Assembly: GCA_963815495.1 (NCBI GenBank)
Contig: CAWFGW010000007.1
Location: 124,001 to 188,000, forward strand
Length of the DNA stretch: 64,000 bases
Source: CAWFGW01 sp963815495
GTDB taxonomy: Bacteria > Bacteroidota > Bacteroidia > Cytophagales > JAAEPT01
Direction: 5' to 3'
This document shows, piece after piece, positions 18,458 to 27,692 of this stretch (position 1 is the first letter of the stretch; every line of letters starts with the position of its first letter). Under the pieces are notes generated by a model. It made no database searches. It was given only the letters and a program-made list of their open reading frames with translations, and was not told the origin of the DNA. A program made the translations under genes and the position numbers.

Positions 18458-18526
18458 AGTAGATGTGCGTTTAACCGTGAATGATTGCTGAATTCCTTCA
18501 ATAAGTATTTCATTTAAATCACATAG

Positions 18527-19516
18527 TTAGGTTCTGGGCTCAATTTTAATAGTCCATACAACTTCTTGTAGTCTATTCGCTATTTTTTTCATCGTATTTA
18601 AAACAGCTTTTTCATCGGGTAAAGAACTATACACTAAATCCTTAAATGCACCACTATACGTAGGCTTTAGTTCTACCCAAACAGCATCTATATTTTTAAA
18701 AAACAATGCTTTGCTAGGGTGATGCTCTAACCACGAATTATTGTTTCTAAAACTTACAACATCATCTTGCGCTACTTTTAATAACATCTCTTCAAAAGCT
18801 GGGGAAAGAAAAAACAACACAAACTCATCTTGCTGTAGCAGTTGGTGTAAATCGTAGGTATGACGAATTTTCTTCTTTAAGTCATCCATTGGATTTTCTC
18901 CGTAAGAAAACCGAACTAAGCTCATTATTTTTTCGCAAAGGGTTCGAATGGGTTCTAATACACGCACTTCAAATGGCATCATACCATTGGCTTCTGCGAT
19001 AGCTGTCTGCCCAGTATTTAGCATCATATCGCCCACAAAGGAGTTCAGTTTTTTATTGGTGTATGGCTCAAAATAACCTAACCAACTTGATTCTAATATG
19101 ATAACATCTCTTACTTGTCCAAAACTACCTTCAAATGATTTATTATACGTATGCGCTGTTTTACGATTCATCCCCATTTTATGAGTAATTTCTTCAATAA
19201 ATACTTCGGGTAAAACCTTTTCGACTACTTTACTAATCGTTCTAATCTTGGTTTTTAGATTATTATCGTTTTCACCCTCTCTGCGCAATACCACCAAGTC
19301 TATATCTTCTGAAAAACGATCTATCATTTTATAACATTTCGATAGTGCTGTACCTCCCTTAAAAACAGTCTCCTCTCCTATCCTATGGCTAAAAATGATA
19401 TGAAGCGCATAGGTGACCCAATAATCTTTCTCAACATAAATTGCAGGCATACCCATGTAATCAGCTGTAAACTGAATCGCTTGTCGAAATAAAGTTTTGT
19501 CTTCGTGTAGCTTCAT
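18527..19516 (-). CDS. AbiEii/AbiGii family nucleotidyltransferase toxin
   Basis: Toxin of the type IV AbiE toxin-antitoxin class, a nucleotidyltransferase. From the chosen start the motif KGGTALSK lies at about 53-60 and SEDIDLVV at about 69-76, with the paired Asp residues expected for metal binding. The opening MKLHEDKTLFRQAI and IYVEKDYWVTYAL is characteristic. I use the ATG at 19516 rather than the in-frame ATG at 19528, because it overlaps the antitoxin stop as ATGA and matches the family N-terminus. About 329 residues. Confidence 0.88.
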   Translation of the reverse strand: MKLHEDKTLFRQAIQFTADYMGMPAIYVEKDYWVTYALHIIFSHRIGEETVFKGGTALSKCYKMIDRFSEDIDLVVLRREGENDNNLKTKIRTISKVVEKVLPEVFIEEITHKMGMNRKTAHTYNKSFEGSFGQVRDVIILESSWLGYFEPYTNKKLNSFVGDMMLNTGQTAIAEANGMMPFEVRVLEPIRTLCEKIMSLVRFSYGENPMDDLKKKIRHTYDLHQLLQQDEFVLFFLSPAFEEMLLKVAQDDVVSFRNNNSWLEHHPSKALFFKNIDAVWVELKPTYSGAFKDLVYSSLPDEKAVLNTMKKIANRLQEVVWTIKIEPRT

Positions 19517-20238
19517 GCGATATTCCATTTTTCTGTTGCAAACAATACTTTGTCAGCACCAGGTAATTTATACTTAGTAATAGGGTTTAATGATTTTAAA
19601 AGAGATATAGTCAAATCTCTTTGTTGTAATTGTTCCAACAAAGCGCCTAACAAAGCTCTAGTCGCGGGAGGATATTTTAAAGCCAACCGAACTAACTTAG
19701 TGATCTCTTTATCTGAAAAACTCTTCAATATAGCTAATAGCCGCTTTAACGATGATTCTATTGTTGCATCAGGTATTTTTTTAATATATCGTATTGCATC
19801 TAATAGTTGAAGTAGAGGAATATTCTCTTTGGTAATGGTGTTTTTTTGTTTTATAAATGAAATGGTATAGCGTTCCCTTTTAAAGTTTGGACGTATCACA
19901 TTTTTACCTATTTGAATAGTATTGCTTACCTGTGTAGTTAAGCCTAATTGACTGTAAACACTGTAACCTGTGAGGTAACCTATAATTTTCCCATTGTCTT
20001 CCAACAAGTCTTTTACTATTTGCGCTTGATTAGGCTGTAGCTTTCCAAAAGGCGTGTCTTCAGGTTTGTAATACTTGCCTTTGGATAATTTGGCAATTTT
20101 TCCTGATTGCACCATTCTATTTAGTGCTTTAATAACCGCTTCCTTTTTACCCACCTCTGTTACAAAGTCAGCATAGGTAAACACATACCCCATAGGGAGT
20201 CTATCTATGCTATTCGATATATAATCAGTTACTTTCAT
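19513..20238 (-). CDS. AbiEi-type antitoxin / transcriptional repressor
   Basis: A 241-residue partner of the AbiEii toxin. The N-terminal region (YISNSIDRLPMGYVFTYADF, then AVIKALNRMVQSGKIAKLSKGKYY) is the winged-helix domain of the AbiEi/DUF6088 group, followed by an Arg/Lys-rich C-terminal domain. AbiEi antitoxins repress their own operon and neutralise the toxin without direct binding. A 10-bp-arm inverted repeat at 20269-20298, just upstream of the ATG, is the probable operator. Confidence 0.82.
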   Translation of the reverse strand: MKVTDYISNSIDRLPMGYVFTYADFVTEVGKKEAVIKALNRMVQSGKIAKLSKGKYYKPEDTPFGKLQPNQAQIVKDLLEDNGKIIGYLTGYSVYSQLGLTTQVSNTIQIGKNVIRPNFKRERYTISFIKQKNTITKENIPLLQLLDAIRYIKKIPDATIESSLKRLLAILKSFSDKEITKLVRLALKYPPATRALLGALLEQLQQRDLTISLLKSLNPITKYKLPGADKVLFATEKWNIA

Positions 20239-20268
20239 ACATTATCCACACAATAAAGATAATTAATT

Positions 20269-20298
20269 TGTCCAGTTTATTATAAAAAAAACTGGACA
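20269..20298. promoter_or_regulatory. Inverted repeat upstream of the AbiE operon, candidate AbiEi operator
   Basis: TGTCCAGTTT at 20269-20278 and its exact complement AAACTGGACA at 20289-20298 are separated by 10 A/T bases (ATTATAAAAA), one DNA turn, about 30 bases before the antitoxin start. The layout suits a dimeric wHTH repressor over the promoter. Confidence 0.55.
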
Positions 20299-20311
20299 TT
20301 TTTGATATTTA

Positions 20312-20357
20312 GTAAGGTATATCTAACTTGCGTACACGCAAGTTAGATATACCTTAC
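20312..20357. repeat. Perfect 22-bp-arm inverted repeat (46 nt)
   Basis: Left arm 20312-20333 (begins GTAAGGTATATC, ends ACTTGCGT), two-base centre AC, right arm 20336-20357, exact complement. There is no U run on either side, so it does not look like a standard terminator. It could be an attachment or resolution site, a miniature palindromic element or a second regulatory site. Confidence 0.7.
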
Positions 20358-20664
20358 CATGTTAATTGCCCTACTGCAATTGTAAACTCACTTCCATTTT
20401 TCACTCCTCTCTAAAAAACATCACGTTTATTGAACAATAATCACAATTTAATCCTGTCCTATAAATGGAAGGCTACAAATACATTGAAGTAAATCTTCAC
20501 ATTTTCCAGTGTAAAAATTGTCTAAATTTTACAAAATCGTCTCCGTCTCAATAAGATTCCTGATCAACTCCGCGCTGCTACGTTGTTTGGAATGACGGTG
20601 TGGGTATTGGTTTTACGTGGATACCTGGTGCATATTGAAAAAATTTTACCCTTAAAAACAAAAT

Positions 20665-20689
20665 AGGCTTACACTTTTGGTGTACGCCT
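20665..20689 (-). terminator. Intrinsic terminator of tRNA-Thr
   Basis: On the minus strand AGGC-G-TACAC, loop CAAAA, GTGTA-A-GCCT forms a hairpin with one mismatch, followed by ATTTTGTTTTT. It lies 12 bases downstream of the tRNA 3' end. Confidence 0.65.
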
Positions 20690-20700
20690 TTGCTTTTGTG

Positions 20701-20774
20701 AGCCCCCAGTCGGATTCGAACCAACGACCTACTGATTACAAGTCAGTTGCTCTGGCCAACTGAGCTATGGAGGC
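20701..20774 (-). tRNA. tRNA-Thr (anticodon TGT)
   Basis: The minus strand reads GCCTCCATAGCTCAGTTGGC at the 5' end, with a full cloverleaf. The acceptor arm GCCTCCA pairs with TGGGGGC (one U-G), the anticodon stem-loop is ACTGACTTGTAATCAGT with anticodon TGT, and the T arm is GTTGGTTCGAATCCGAC. The CCA end is not encoded. It borders the defence-rich stretch at 11.7-20.4 kb with its 3' end facing the island. Confidence 0.95.
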
Positions 20775-20861
20775 CTCTGTTCTATTTGAACGGCTGCAAA
20801 TGTAGTGGTCTATTTATAGATTTGCAAACCTACAAACAGCTTTTTTGAAGATATTTTACAC

Positions 20862-22632
20862 TTAATATTCAAAGTTATTGATTAACTGCATTTTACGCTT
20901 CAACTCTTTGAGCTGCTTTTCTGCTACCGCTACTTTTTGGTCTACTTCTTCGCGTAATTTGTCTGCATTCTTTGAGCGAGCAAAAAACTCAATGTTCGTT
21001 TTTAAGCGTAGAAATGTCAGATTTGATGTCGTTCATCTGATTTCTGACTTTGTCCTTATGCTTGCCGATGATCACACCAGCATTCGGATGACCTTTTAAG
21101 CTACCTAGTTCTACTGCTATCTCAAGCTCATCTTTTTGCGACCCTTCTGGTAACTTCGCGACAAAGGTGCTGGTTGCTTGCTTATATGCTTTCGATATCG
21201 ATTCAATTTTGTCTTTTGGTACAAACCCCACAGCATCGTATTGCGCGATGAGATCAGTAAACTCTGATACCTGATCTTCTTTAAGTTGATTTATCGCTTC
21301 AATGAGTTCACGTTTTGCTTTTGCATTGTCCACAAATTCTGCGTCTTTCTCAGCAAAAAAAGCTTTTCTTCGGTTGAAAAAATAATCACAGGCTTCACGA
21401 AAACGACCATAAATGGCATCACTTTGCTTTTGAGGTACAGGCCCTATTTTTTTCCAATCGGCTTGTAAACGTTTGATTTTATCGGCTGTATCCTTAAAGT
21501 TTTCATGGTCTTTTAAGGCTTCCGCTTTTTCACACAATGCTTCTTTGGCTTTTAAGTTTTCCTTGCGCTCGTCATCTAATTGATTAAAAAACTCATTTTT
21601 CAATTGATAAAACGCTTTGATCTTGCCCCAAAACTGCTTGGTGATCGTTCTTCCAATTTCCTTATCTACCGGTCCAATCGCTTTCCACAGGTCTTGCTGT
21701 TCTGCAATTTCTTTGGTGCGTTGATTCCAATCAGAAATTTTAGCGTTGGGAGTATCTATTATCGCTTGTAGTTGTTCAATAATGGCCGCTTTTTTTAGAC
21801 CGTTTTCTTTTTTCTGAACGGCAAACTCTTTCTCAAATGCATCACGTTTGTCATACAGGGCTTGAGAAGCAGTCTTCAAGCGTTGCCAAAGGTCTTCCCG
21901 TAATTCTTCCGGTATTGGCCCGATGTGCTTATATTCTTTGTGGTAAGCAGATAGCTGACCTAAAGCTTTGGATATAGATTCTTCGTTTATTAAACCCTCT
22001 ACCGACTCACAAATGCCTACTTTAAGGTCATAGTTTTTCTTTCGATCCAACTCCTTCAACTCAAAACCAATTGACCGGTTGTTGTAATAAATATCCAACA
22101 AGGCTTTATAGTTTCTCCAAAGCTCTGATTCGGTGTAAGAGGTCACATCGTTTGCTTCCCGCCAGGCTTGTTGCAGATCTTTTACCCTGTTAAAGGTGGC
22201 ATTGGTTACTTCATTGCTGTTAACCACCTCACGAAGTTCTTCCACTACGGCCTCTTTCTTGCGCTGAGCACTTTTTTCTAACTCCTTCTTTTGAGATAAG
22301 TAGTTCTTTACGCGCAGGTATAATTCATCAGCTTGTTTATAGAAAGCTGTTGTTTCTTGATCCAACCGGAAGTCAAAATCAGCAGGTGCTCCACCCTCTT
22401 CTTTAAATCGCTCCAGTGCTTCGGCTTTTTCTTCACCATGTATATCATCAAAAGCAGCTTTAATATCCGATAATTCAGCATTAACCGCATCCATATCTTT
22501 GGTTTGGAGTTCTTTTAGGGCTGCTAGCAGTTCTGCTTTCGTAAAAGAAGAATAATCAACCTCTTCTCGCTGTGGGGCTTCATTCTCACCGAGTAATAAT
22601 TCTTCTTCGGTTGAGTTACTTAATTCTTGCAT
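20862..22632 (-). CDS. DUF349 domain-containing protein (C-terminal frameshift)
   Basis: Long helical protein made of about five to six DUF349 repeats of about 75 residues (recurrent patterns LWQRLKTASQALYDKRDAFE, DRFWGKIKAFYQLKNEFF, IYGRFREACDYFFNRRKAFF). The main frame (22632-20989, 547 codons) ends prematurely after STLKNEH. The family C-terminus, NNIEFFARSKNADKLREEV then KRKMQLINNFEY, is encoded in the next frame down to a TAA at 20862. One extra base near 20995-20998 (AACGAACATT for AACAACATT) accounts for it. It lies 9 bases after the AlgH-like gene on the same strand. Function unknown; abundant helical protein in Bacteroidota. Confidence 0.85.
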
Positions 22633-22641
22633 TGTTCTATT

Positions 22642-23220
22642 TTAATTTAATCGAGGATCTACTGGGTAGTTCGAATACATTTGATATTTACCTCCTAAAC
22701 TTTTGAGCACTGTTCTCCAAAGCGTTGTTGGTTCTAAAGACATTATTTGTGGGGAATCTGTTTTTGCCATAATCCATGAACCCTTTTCAAATTCAATTTC
22801 AAGTTGACCTCTTTCCCATCCCGAATATCCAATAAAAAAGCGGATATCTTCTTCTTTTACCCCTCCAGCATCCATCATTTTTTTCAATTCATCGAAATCA
22901 CCACCAAAATACAAGCCATCTGCGACTTCCAGACTACCTGAAAAAGGGGTTTTGGAACGATAAATAAAATGAAGCATATTTTGTTCTACAGGACCACCAA
23001 CAAAAACTGCATTGTCGTTGTAGTTAAACTCACTCAACACATTCTGAAGGGTAATTTCTAACACAGGTCTGTTTAACACAAACCCTACATAACCTTCTGC
23101 ATTGATGTCTGTAATTAAGATAACCGATCGCTCAAAGTTAGGATCACCTAAATAAGGTTCAGAAACTAAGATAGTTCCTTTTTCAATTGAATCTATATTT
23201 TGAATCACCTCAAATCTCAT
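22642..23220 (-). CDS. YqgE/AlgH family protein
   Basis: A 192-residue UPF0301 (YqgE/AlgH) protein. Family signatures are present: KGTILVSEPYLGDPNFERSV, GYVGFVLNRP, VFVGGPVEQNMLHFIYR, and FFIGYSGWERGQLEIE. Family members are small cytoplasmic proteins; AlgH affects alginate regulation in Pseudomonas, but the biochemical role is not settled. It is upstream of, and probably co-transcribed with, the DUF349 gene. Confidence 0.93.
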   Translation of the reverse strand: MRFEVIQNIDSIEKGTILVSEPYLGDPNFERSVILITDINAEGYVGFVLNRPVLEITLQNVLSEFNYNDNAVFVGGPVEQNMLHFIYRSKTPFSGSLEVADGLYFGGDFDELKKMMDAGGVKEEDIRFFIGYSGWERGQLEIEFEKGSWIMAKTDSPQIMSLEPTTLWRTVLKSLGGKYQMYSNYPVDPRLN

Positions 23221-23348
23221 AACGTAAAAATTGGTCTCTTTTTCGTATTAAAGCTATATACTGATCTACTTCATTTTAGTTTCAGTTAGGCAATTTATAA
23301 GGTGCGCTGTATATTGCAAACGTTTCGATTATTTAATTCAAATAAAGT

Positions 23349-23979
23349 ATGCAAATTCATCATATTCGGGAAAATTACACCAAATCAAGTTTGTCGGAGA
23401 CGGATGTAAAAAATAACCCGATAGAACAATTTGAAAAGTGGTTGGATGAAGCTATCAAATCGGAAGTACTTGAACCAACTGCTTTCACACTTTGCACTGA
23501 CGGGTAAAGATGATTTTCCTGCGGGAAGAATTGTTTTACTAAAATATGTCAAAGAAGATGGCTTCGTTTTCTTTTCCAATTACGAGAGCAACAAAGGGCA
23601 TCAGCTAGCTGAAAACAATAAAGCGGGCATGGTGTTTTTCTGGCCAGAATTGCAGCGACAAGTTACTATTCAAGGGACTGTAGTAAAAACATCCAAAGAG
23701 GTTTCCGAATGAGTATTTTTACTCACGTCCGATTGAAAGTCAAATTGGAGCAGTAGCTTCTAAAGCAAAGTACGTGATTAGTTCAAGAGAAGAATTAGAA
23801 CAAAAAATAGAAGAAATCGAACGCACTTCCTCTGCGATTGAACGACCTGAGCATTGGGGTGGATATAAAATAATCCCTCACCGCATTGAATTTTGGCAAG
23901 GAAGAGCCAACCGCCTCCACGACCGCATTCTTTGTAATTTGCTCGATGGTCAATGGACAAAAAACCGCTTATCCCCTTA
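23349..23979 (+). pseudogene. pdxH: Pyridoxamine 5'-phosphate oxidase, two frameshifts
   Basis: FMN-dependent oxidase that makes pyridoxal 5'-phosphate from PNP/PMP. The full protein is readable over three frames. Part one, from ATG 23349 (MQIHHIRENYTKSSLSETDV), runs to EPTAFTLCTDG. Part two covers FPAGRIVLLKYVKEDGFVFF, FFWPELQRQVTIQGTV. Part three covers EYFYSRPIESQIGAVASKAK and the C-terminal HWGGYKIIPHRIEFWQGRANRLHDRI. The breaks are one extra base at the GGG of 23502-23504 and one near 23710. All FMN-binding and substrate motifs survive, so sequencing error is likely. If the breaks are real, the gene is inactive. Confidence 0.85.
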
Positions 23980-24031
23980 AGTCTAATTTTCGATTGATAA
24001 ACAAATTATTTTGATGGTCTGTTAAGCTGAC

Positions 24032-24730
24032 ATGAATAATTATATTGTTATTGGTGCTAGCAAAGGAATTGGACAGGCGCTTACAAACATCCTAATTGAA
24101 AAGGGTCACCATGTCATCGCATTATCGCGAACAAAGGGAACATGGGGTAATCCTGAGCAAGTTACTTATATTCCCTTTGATGTACTCTCCGATAATTTCA
24201 ATGAGTTAGATATCAATTTAGAAATTCATGGGTTAGTCTATTGCCCAGGCAGCATCAACCTGAAACCATTAAAAACAATCAAAAAAGAAACACTTCTTGA
24301 GGATTTACAAATTAACACGCTTTGTGCTTTTGAAATTATACAACAAGCACTCCCAAAGTTCTCTAAGTCCTCTTCCTGTGGAATCGTCTTGTTTAGTTCT
24401 GTAGCTGTACAACTCGGGATGCCGTTTCATGCTTCGGTAGGCATCAGCAAAGGAGCACTGGAAGGCATGGTAAAATCATTCGCTGCCGAATTATCACCAC
24501 ACATACGGGTGAATGCTATTGCACCCAGTTTAACCAACACCAGCCTGGCAGCAAAGTTTTTGAACACGGAAGAAAAAATAAAACAATCAGAAAATCGTCA
24601 CCCATTGAAAAAAATCGGTACACCAGAATTATTAGCACAGTCAGCTTATCATTTATTGGTGGAGTCCGAATGGACCACAGGTCAAATATTAACTGTTGAT
24701 GGGGGGATTTCAGCCATTAAACCGCTATAA
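24032..24730 (+). CDS. SDR family oxidoreductase with substituted catalytic Tyr
   Basis: Short-chain dehydrogenase/reductase, 232 residues, Rossmann fold. The cofactor motif is GASKGIGQAL at residues 8-17 and the catalytic serine lies in VLFSSVAVQLG. The classical YxxxK is altered: the sequence reads HASVGISKGALEGM, with Val where Tyr is expected and Lys kept. This subgroup, with HASxxxxKGALEG followed by IRVNAIAPSLTNTSLA, occurs in other bacteria as well, so the change may be normal for the family but raises doubt about standard chemistry. It ends with the SDR C-terminus TGQILTVDGG. Probably co-transcribed with the next gene (45-base gap). Confidence 0.87.
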   Translation: MNNYIVIGASKGIGQALTNILIEKGHHVIALSRTKGTWGNPEQVTYIPFDVLSDNFNELDINLEIHGLVYCPGSINLKPLKTIKKETLLEDLQINTLCAFEIIQQALPKFSKSSSCGIVLFSSVAVQLGMPFHASVGISKGALEGMVKSFAAELSPHIRVNAIAPSLTNTSLAAKFLNTEEKIKQSENRHPLKKIGTPELLAQSAYHLLVESEWTTGQILTVDGGISAIKPL

Positions 24731-24775
24731 GATCATCCACATCAACCATTACGATACCGTTAGCATATACTTATT

Positions 24776-25375
24776 ATGAAATGGCTTAACACCCTATTTC
24801 AAATGGTGTTTCCTAATGACCAAGGGAACCATAGCAATTACAAGTATGAACTTCCTCTGAAACGTGATGAAGGGTTTAACCTTATAAGTGTGTCACTTAA
24901 ACCCTTCGTAGATGAGTTCTTAGGCGACATTCTTCAATCGTATAATGAAGGATTTGGACCAAAAGCAAGTTTAAACGGTCAAAAAGCCATTGCCCAAACA
25001 GCTGCACTTTGCGTCATACGGAGGGAAGAATATCATAGCAGTTTATTGTTTCAGATTACATTTGATGAAATGATGATCCGAGCAAAAGCGTTAGGCTATT
25101 ACCTCACTTATTCCACCATTCAAGTGGAGGAAACACCGCTTCAAAAAAAGGAAGTCGAATTATATTATTTAAAAGCGTACCCAGGTGAAGCAGTCGATGG
25201 GTACAAACACAACCAGCTGTGGGGACAGCTCTTTCTGGAACATCACTTTGTGGATGAAGAAAGTAGTTTTATCAAAATTAGGTGTAATTATTATCTAGGA
25301 AGAAACTACACCGAACCACTCTCTTTTGATGATTTAATTCAACAACTCTGTAGTCAATCACCTACGGAAAATTAG
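24776..25375 (+). CDS. Hypothetical protein
   Basis: A 199-residue protein of no family I recognise. It is predicted soluble, with no signal peptide beyond a mildly hydrophobic N-terminus, mixed alpha/beta, acidic near the C-terminus. It lies 45 bases after the SDR gene and 95 bases before the trehalose synthesis gene on the same strand, so it may share transcription with the SDR. Confidence 0.65.
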   Translation: MKWLNTLFQMVFPNDQGNHSNYKYELPLKRDEGFNLISVSLKPFVDEFLGDILQSYNEGFGPKASLNGQKAIAQTAALCVIRREEYHSSLLFQITFDEMMIRAKALGYYLTYSTIQVEETPLQKKEVELYYLKAYPGEAVDGYKHNQLWGQLFLEHHFVDEESSFIKIRCNYYLGRNYTEPLSFDDLIQQLCSQSPTEN

Positions 25376-25469
25376 TTAATCATACCTCAGATTAAAAACA
25401 GTTTAAATTGGACTTAGGATCAATATTTGTTAAACTTAGGACGATTTCAAAAATTCAAAAAAATTAACA

Positions 25470-27644
25470 ATGTCAAAAACGATTATCGTTTCCAATAGAT
25501 TACCTGTAAGTATCAAAAGAGAGGGTGATAAGCTAGAATATAAACCTAGTGCTGGAGGCTTAGCCACTGGTTTAGGTTCCATTTACAAAAGCGGAGATAA
25601 CATTTGGATGGGCTGGTCAGGTCTATTTACTAATGATGAAAACGAAAAAAATGAAATAATTAAAGGGCTCAAAAAAGAAAGTATGCGCCCTGTTTTTTTG
25701 GATGAGAAGTTGTTCAAGAATTTTTATGAAGGGTACAGTAACTCAACCATTTGGCCTCAATTTCATTATTTCTCTCAATATACCGAGTATAATTTAGAAT
25801 ACTGGAATGCTTATGTAGAAGTCAACCAGATATTTTGTGACGAAGTATTGAAAGTCGCAAAAGATGGAGATATCATTTGGGTACATGATTACCAATTAAT
25901 GTTACTTCCAGAAATGCTTCGCAAAAAATTACCCAATGCAAGCATTGGATATTTTCATCACATCCCCTTCCCTTCTTATGAAGTCTTTCGAATGCTTCCA
26001 CAACGGGAAAGCCTATTAAAAGGCCTTTTGGGAGCCGATATGATTGGTTACCACACATACGATGACATGCGTCACTTCTTGAGTGCTGTCAGCCGGGTTT
26101 TAGGTTATGAACATGAGATGGGTTACTTAAAATCCAAAGACCGCATTATTCGTGTGGATGCATTACCCATGGGAATTGACTATGAAAAATTTGAAAAGGC
26201 AGCTATTTCAAAAGAAACACAACGTGAAATAAAATCTTTTCTAGGCAGTCTTCAAACAGACAAACTTATTCTGTCCATTGACCGCTTGGACTATTCAAAA
26301 GGGATTCCACAACGATTGAAAGCCTTTGATCAACTGCTTAGTGAATACCCTGAATTACAAGGTAAAGTTTCGTTAATATTATTAGTCGTTCCATCTCGAG
26401 ATACCGTAGAGCATTACATCGAGTTAAAAGAAGAAATAGAGCTTCTTGTTGGTCGAATAAATGGTAAATACAGCTTACTGGAGTGGACACCAATACATTT
26501 CTTTTATCGTGCCTTACCGTTCAATAAACTGTCTGCACTTTATAGCATGTCAGATATTGCACTCGTTACCCCTCTTCGTGATGGAATGAACCTGGTTTGC
26601 AAGGAATTTATCGCAAGTAAACTAGATAAAACAGGCGTGTTGATTTTAAGCGAAATGGCAGGGTCAGCGAAAGAACTCTCTGAAGCACTTTTAATTAACC
26701 CGAACGATTGTGGTGCCATTGTCAACGCCATGTATCAGGCCTTAAATATGAGTGATGAAGAGCAAGTGAGAAGAAATACGGACATGCAGGAGAAACTTCA
26801 ACGCTATAACATCCACGCATGGGTAGACCGCTTTATGACTGAACTGAATCAAATAAAAGAAGAACAAAAAGAATTGATGGCTAAAAAACTGAACAAGAAA
26901 ACCCAAGTAGACATAGTTAAAAAATATAAGGCTGGAAAGAAGCGATTAATCTTATTGGATTATGATGGCACATTGACTCCATTCCATAAAGATCCTCAAG
27001 CTGCAAAACCGGATGAAGAATTACATAGCATATTTAAAAAATTAACCGCAGACCCTAAAAACAGGATAGTGGTAATTTCAGGTCGCGATAGAGAGTCACT
27101 ACAAAAGTGGTTAGGTACTTATGATATTGAGTTTATTGCTGAACATGGGGTGTGGTTAAAAGAACGAGGTGAAGGATGGCACATGATTGATGAATTGCCA
27201 ATTGACTGGAAAGAAGAAATAAGACCTATTTTAGACCTTTACGTAGATAGAACTCCTGGATCATTAATTGAAGAAAAAGAATATTCATTAGTATGGCACT
27301 TTAGAAAAACGGAAGCCGGCTTTGGTGAACTAAGAGCGAGAGAATTGATTTCTAACCTTCAGTATTTAACCTTGAATATGGACATCCAGATTATGGAAGG
27401 AAATAAGGTGATTGAAGTGAAGAACTCTGGGGTCAACAAAGGAAGAGCAGCCATGAAGTGGATTAACAGTGAACCGTGGGATTTCATTTTTGCCGTAGGT
27501 GATGACACCACTGATGAAGATACCTTTAAAGCATTGCCAAATGATGCTTATTCATTAAAAGTTGGTGAAATATCTTCTGAAGCACGATACAACATTTCAG
27601 ATGTAGCGGCAGTAAGATCTTTGTTAAACGAGTTTGCTGATTAA
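25470..27644 (+). CDS. Bifunctional trehalose-6-phosphate synthase / trehalose-phosphatase
   Basis: Fusion of OtsA (GT20) and OtsB (HAD phosphatase) in one 724-residue chain, making trehalose from UDP-glucose and glucose-6-phosphate. Residues 1 to about 465 are OtsA, with IIVSNRLPVSIKR, AGGLATGL, WVHDYQLMLLP, GYFHHIPFPS, IDRLDYSKGIPQRL and ALVTPLRDGMNLVCKEF. From about 490 on is OtsB, with HAD motif I DYDGTLTP (Asp497, Asp499), VISGRDRESLQKWL and the late VGDDTTDEDTF. It is a single gene followed by a strong terminator at 27654-27692. The trait suggests osmotic or desiccation protection. Confidence 0.95.
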   Translation: MSKTIIVSNRLPVSIKREGDKLEYKPSAGGLATGLGSIYKSGDNIWMGWSGLFTNDENEKNEIIKGLKKESMRPVFLDEKLFKNFYEGYSNSTIWPQFHYFSQYTEYNLEYWNAYVEVNQIFCDEVLKVAKDGDIIWVHDYQLMLLPEMLRKKLPNASIGYFHHIPFPSYEVFRMLPQRESLLKGLLGADMIGYHTYDDMRHFLSAVSRVLGYEHEMGYLKSKDRIIRVDALPMGIDYEKFEKAAISKETQREIKSFLGSLQTDKLILSIDRLDYSKGIPQRLKAFDQLLSEYPELQGKVSLILLVVPSRDTVEHYIELKEEIELLVGRINGKYSLLEWTPIHFFYRALPFNKLSALYSMSDIALVTPLRDGMNLVCKEFIASKLDKTGVLILSEMAGSAKELSEALLINPNDCGAIVNAMYQALNMSDEEQVRRNTDMQEKLQRYNIHAWVDRFMTELNQIKEEQKELMAKKLNKKTQVDIVKKYKAGKKRLILLDYDGTLTPFHKDPQAAKPDEELHSIFKKLTADPKNRIVVISGRDRESLQKWLGTYDIEFIAEHGVWLKERGEGWHMIDELPIDWKEEIRPILDLYVDRTPGSLIEEKEYSLVWHFRKTEAGFGELRARELISNLQYLTLNMDIQIMEGNKVIEVKNSGVNKGRAAMKWINSEPWDFIFAVGDDTTDEDTFKALPNDAYSLKVGEISSEARYNISDVAAVRSLLNEFAD

Positions 27645-27653
27645 ATAAAAATC

Positions 27654-27692
27654 AATCAGGAGGAAGTAATAAATTACTTCCTCCTGATTTTT
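27654..27692. terminator. Terminator between otsAB fusion and nadB
   Basis: A 17-bp perfect stem (AATCAGGAGGAAGTAAT at 27654-27670, complement at 27673-27689) with a two-base centre is followed by a T run. The convergent nadB stop codon (27692-27694) lies in that T run, so nadB and the fused trehalose gene share this terminator from opposite sides. Confidence 0.85.

Larger units (their letters stand above)
20239..20700. other. Gene-free stretch between AbiE operon and tRNA-Thr
   Basis: About 460 bases without a credible gene. It contains the AbiE operator-like repeat, the 46-nt palindrome and the tRNA terminator. Around 20546-20600 a higher-GC patch (AGATTCCTGATC ... GGAATGACGG) resembles the short 'GATTCCTG...GGAATGAC' intergenic palindromic repeats that are scattered in many Flavobacteria genomes. 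I see no other structure in the remaining A/T-rich sequence. Confidence 0.5.

Noticed and set aside
20701..20774. tRNA-Thr as an integration site with flanking repeats
   Set aside because: No copy of the tRNA 3' end and no integrase was found in the window. The idea is kept only as a possibility in the island finding.
20985..21005. Programmed frameshift (AAAAAC) in the DUF349 gene
   Set aside because: The change needed is +1, which the heptamer would not give, and similar breaks occur in many unrelated genes nearby.
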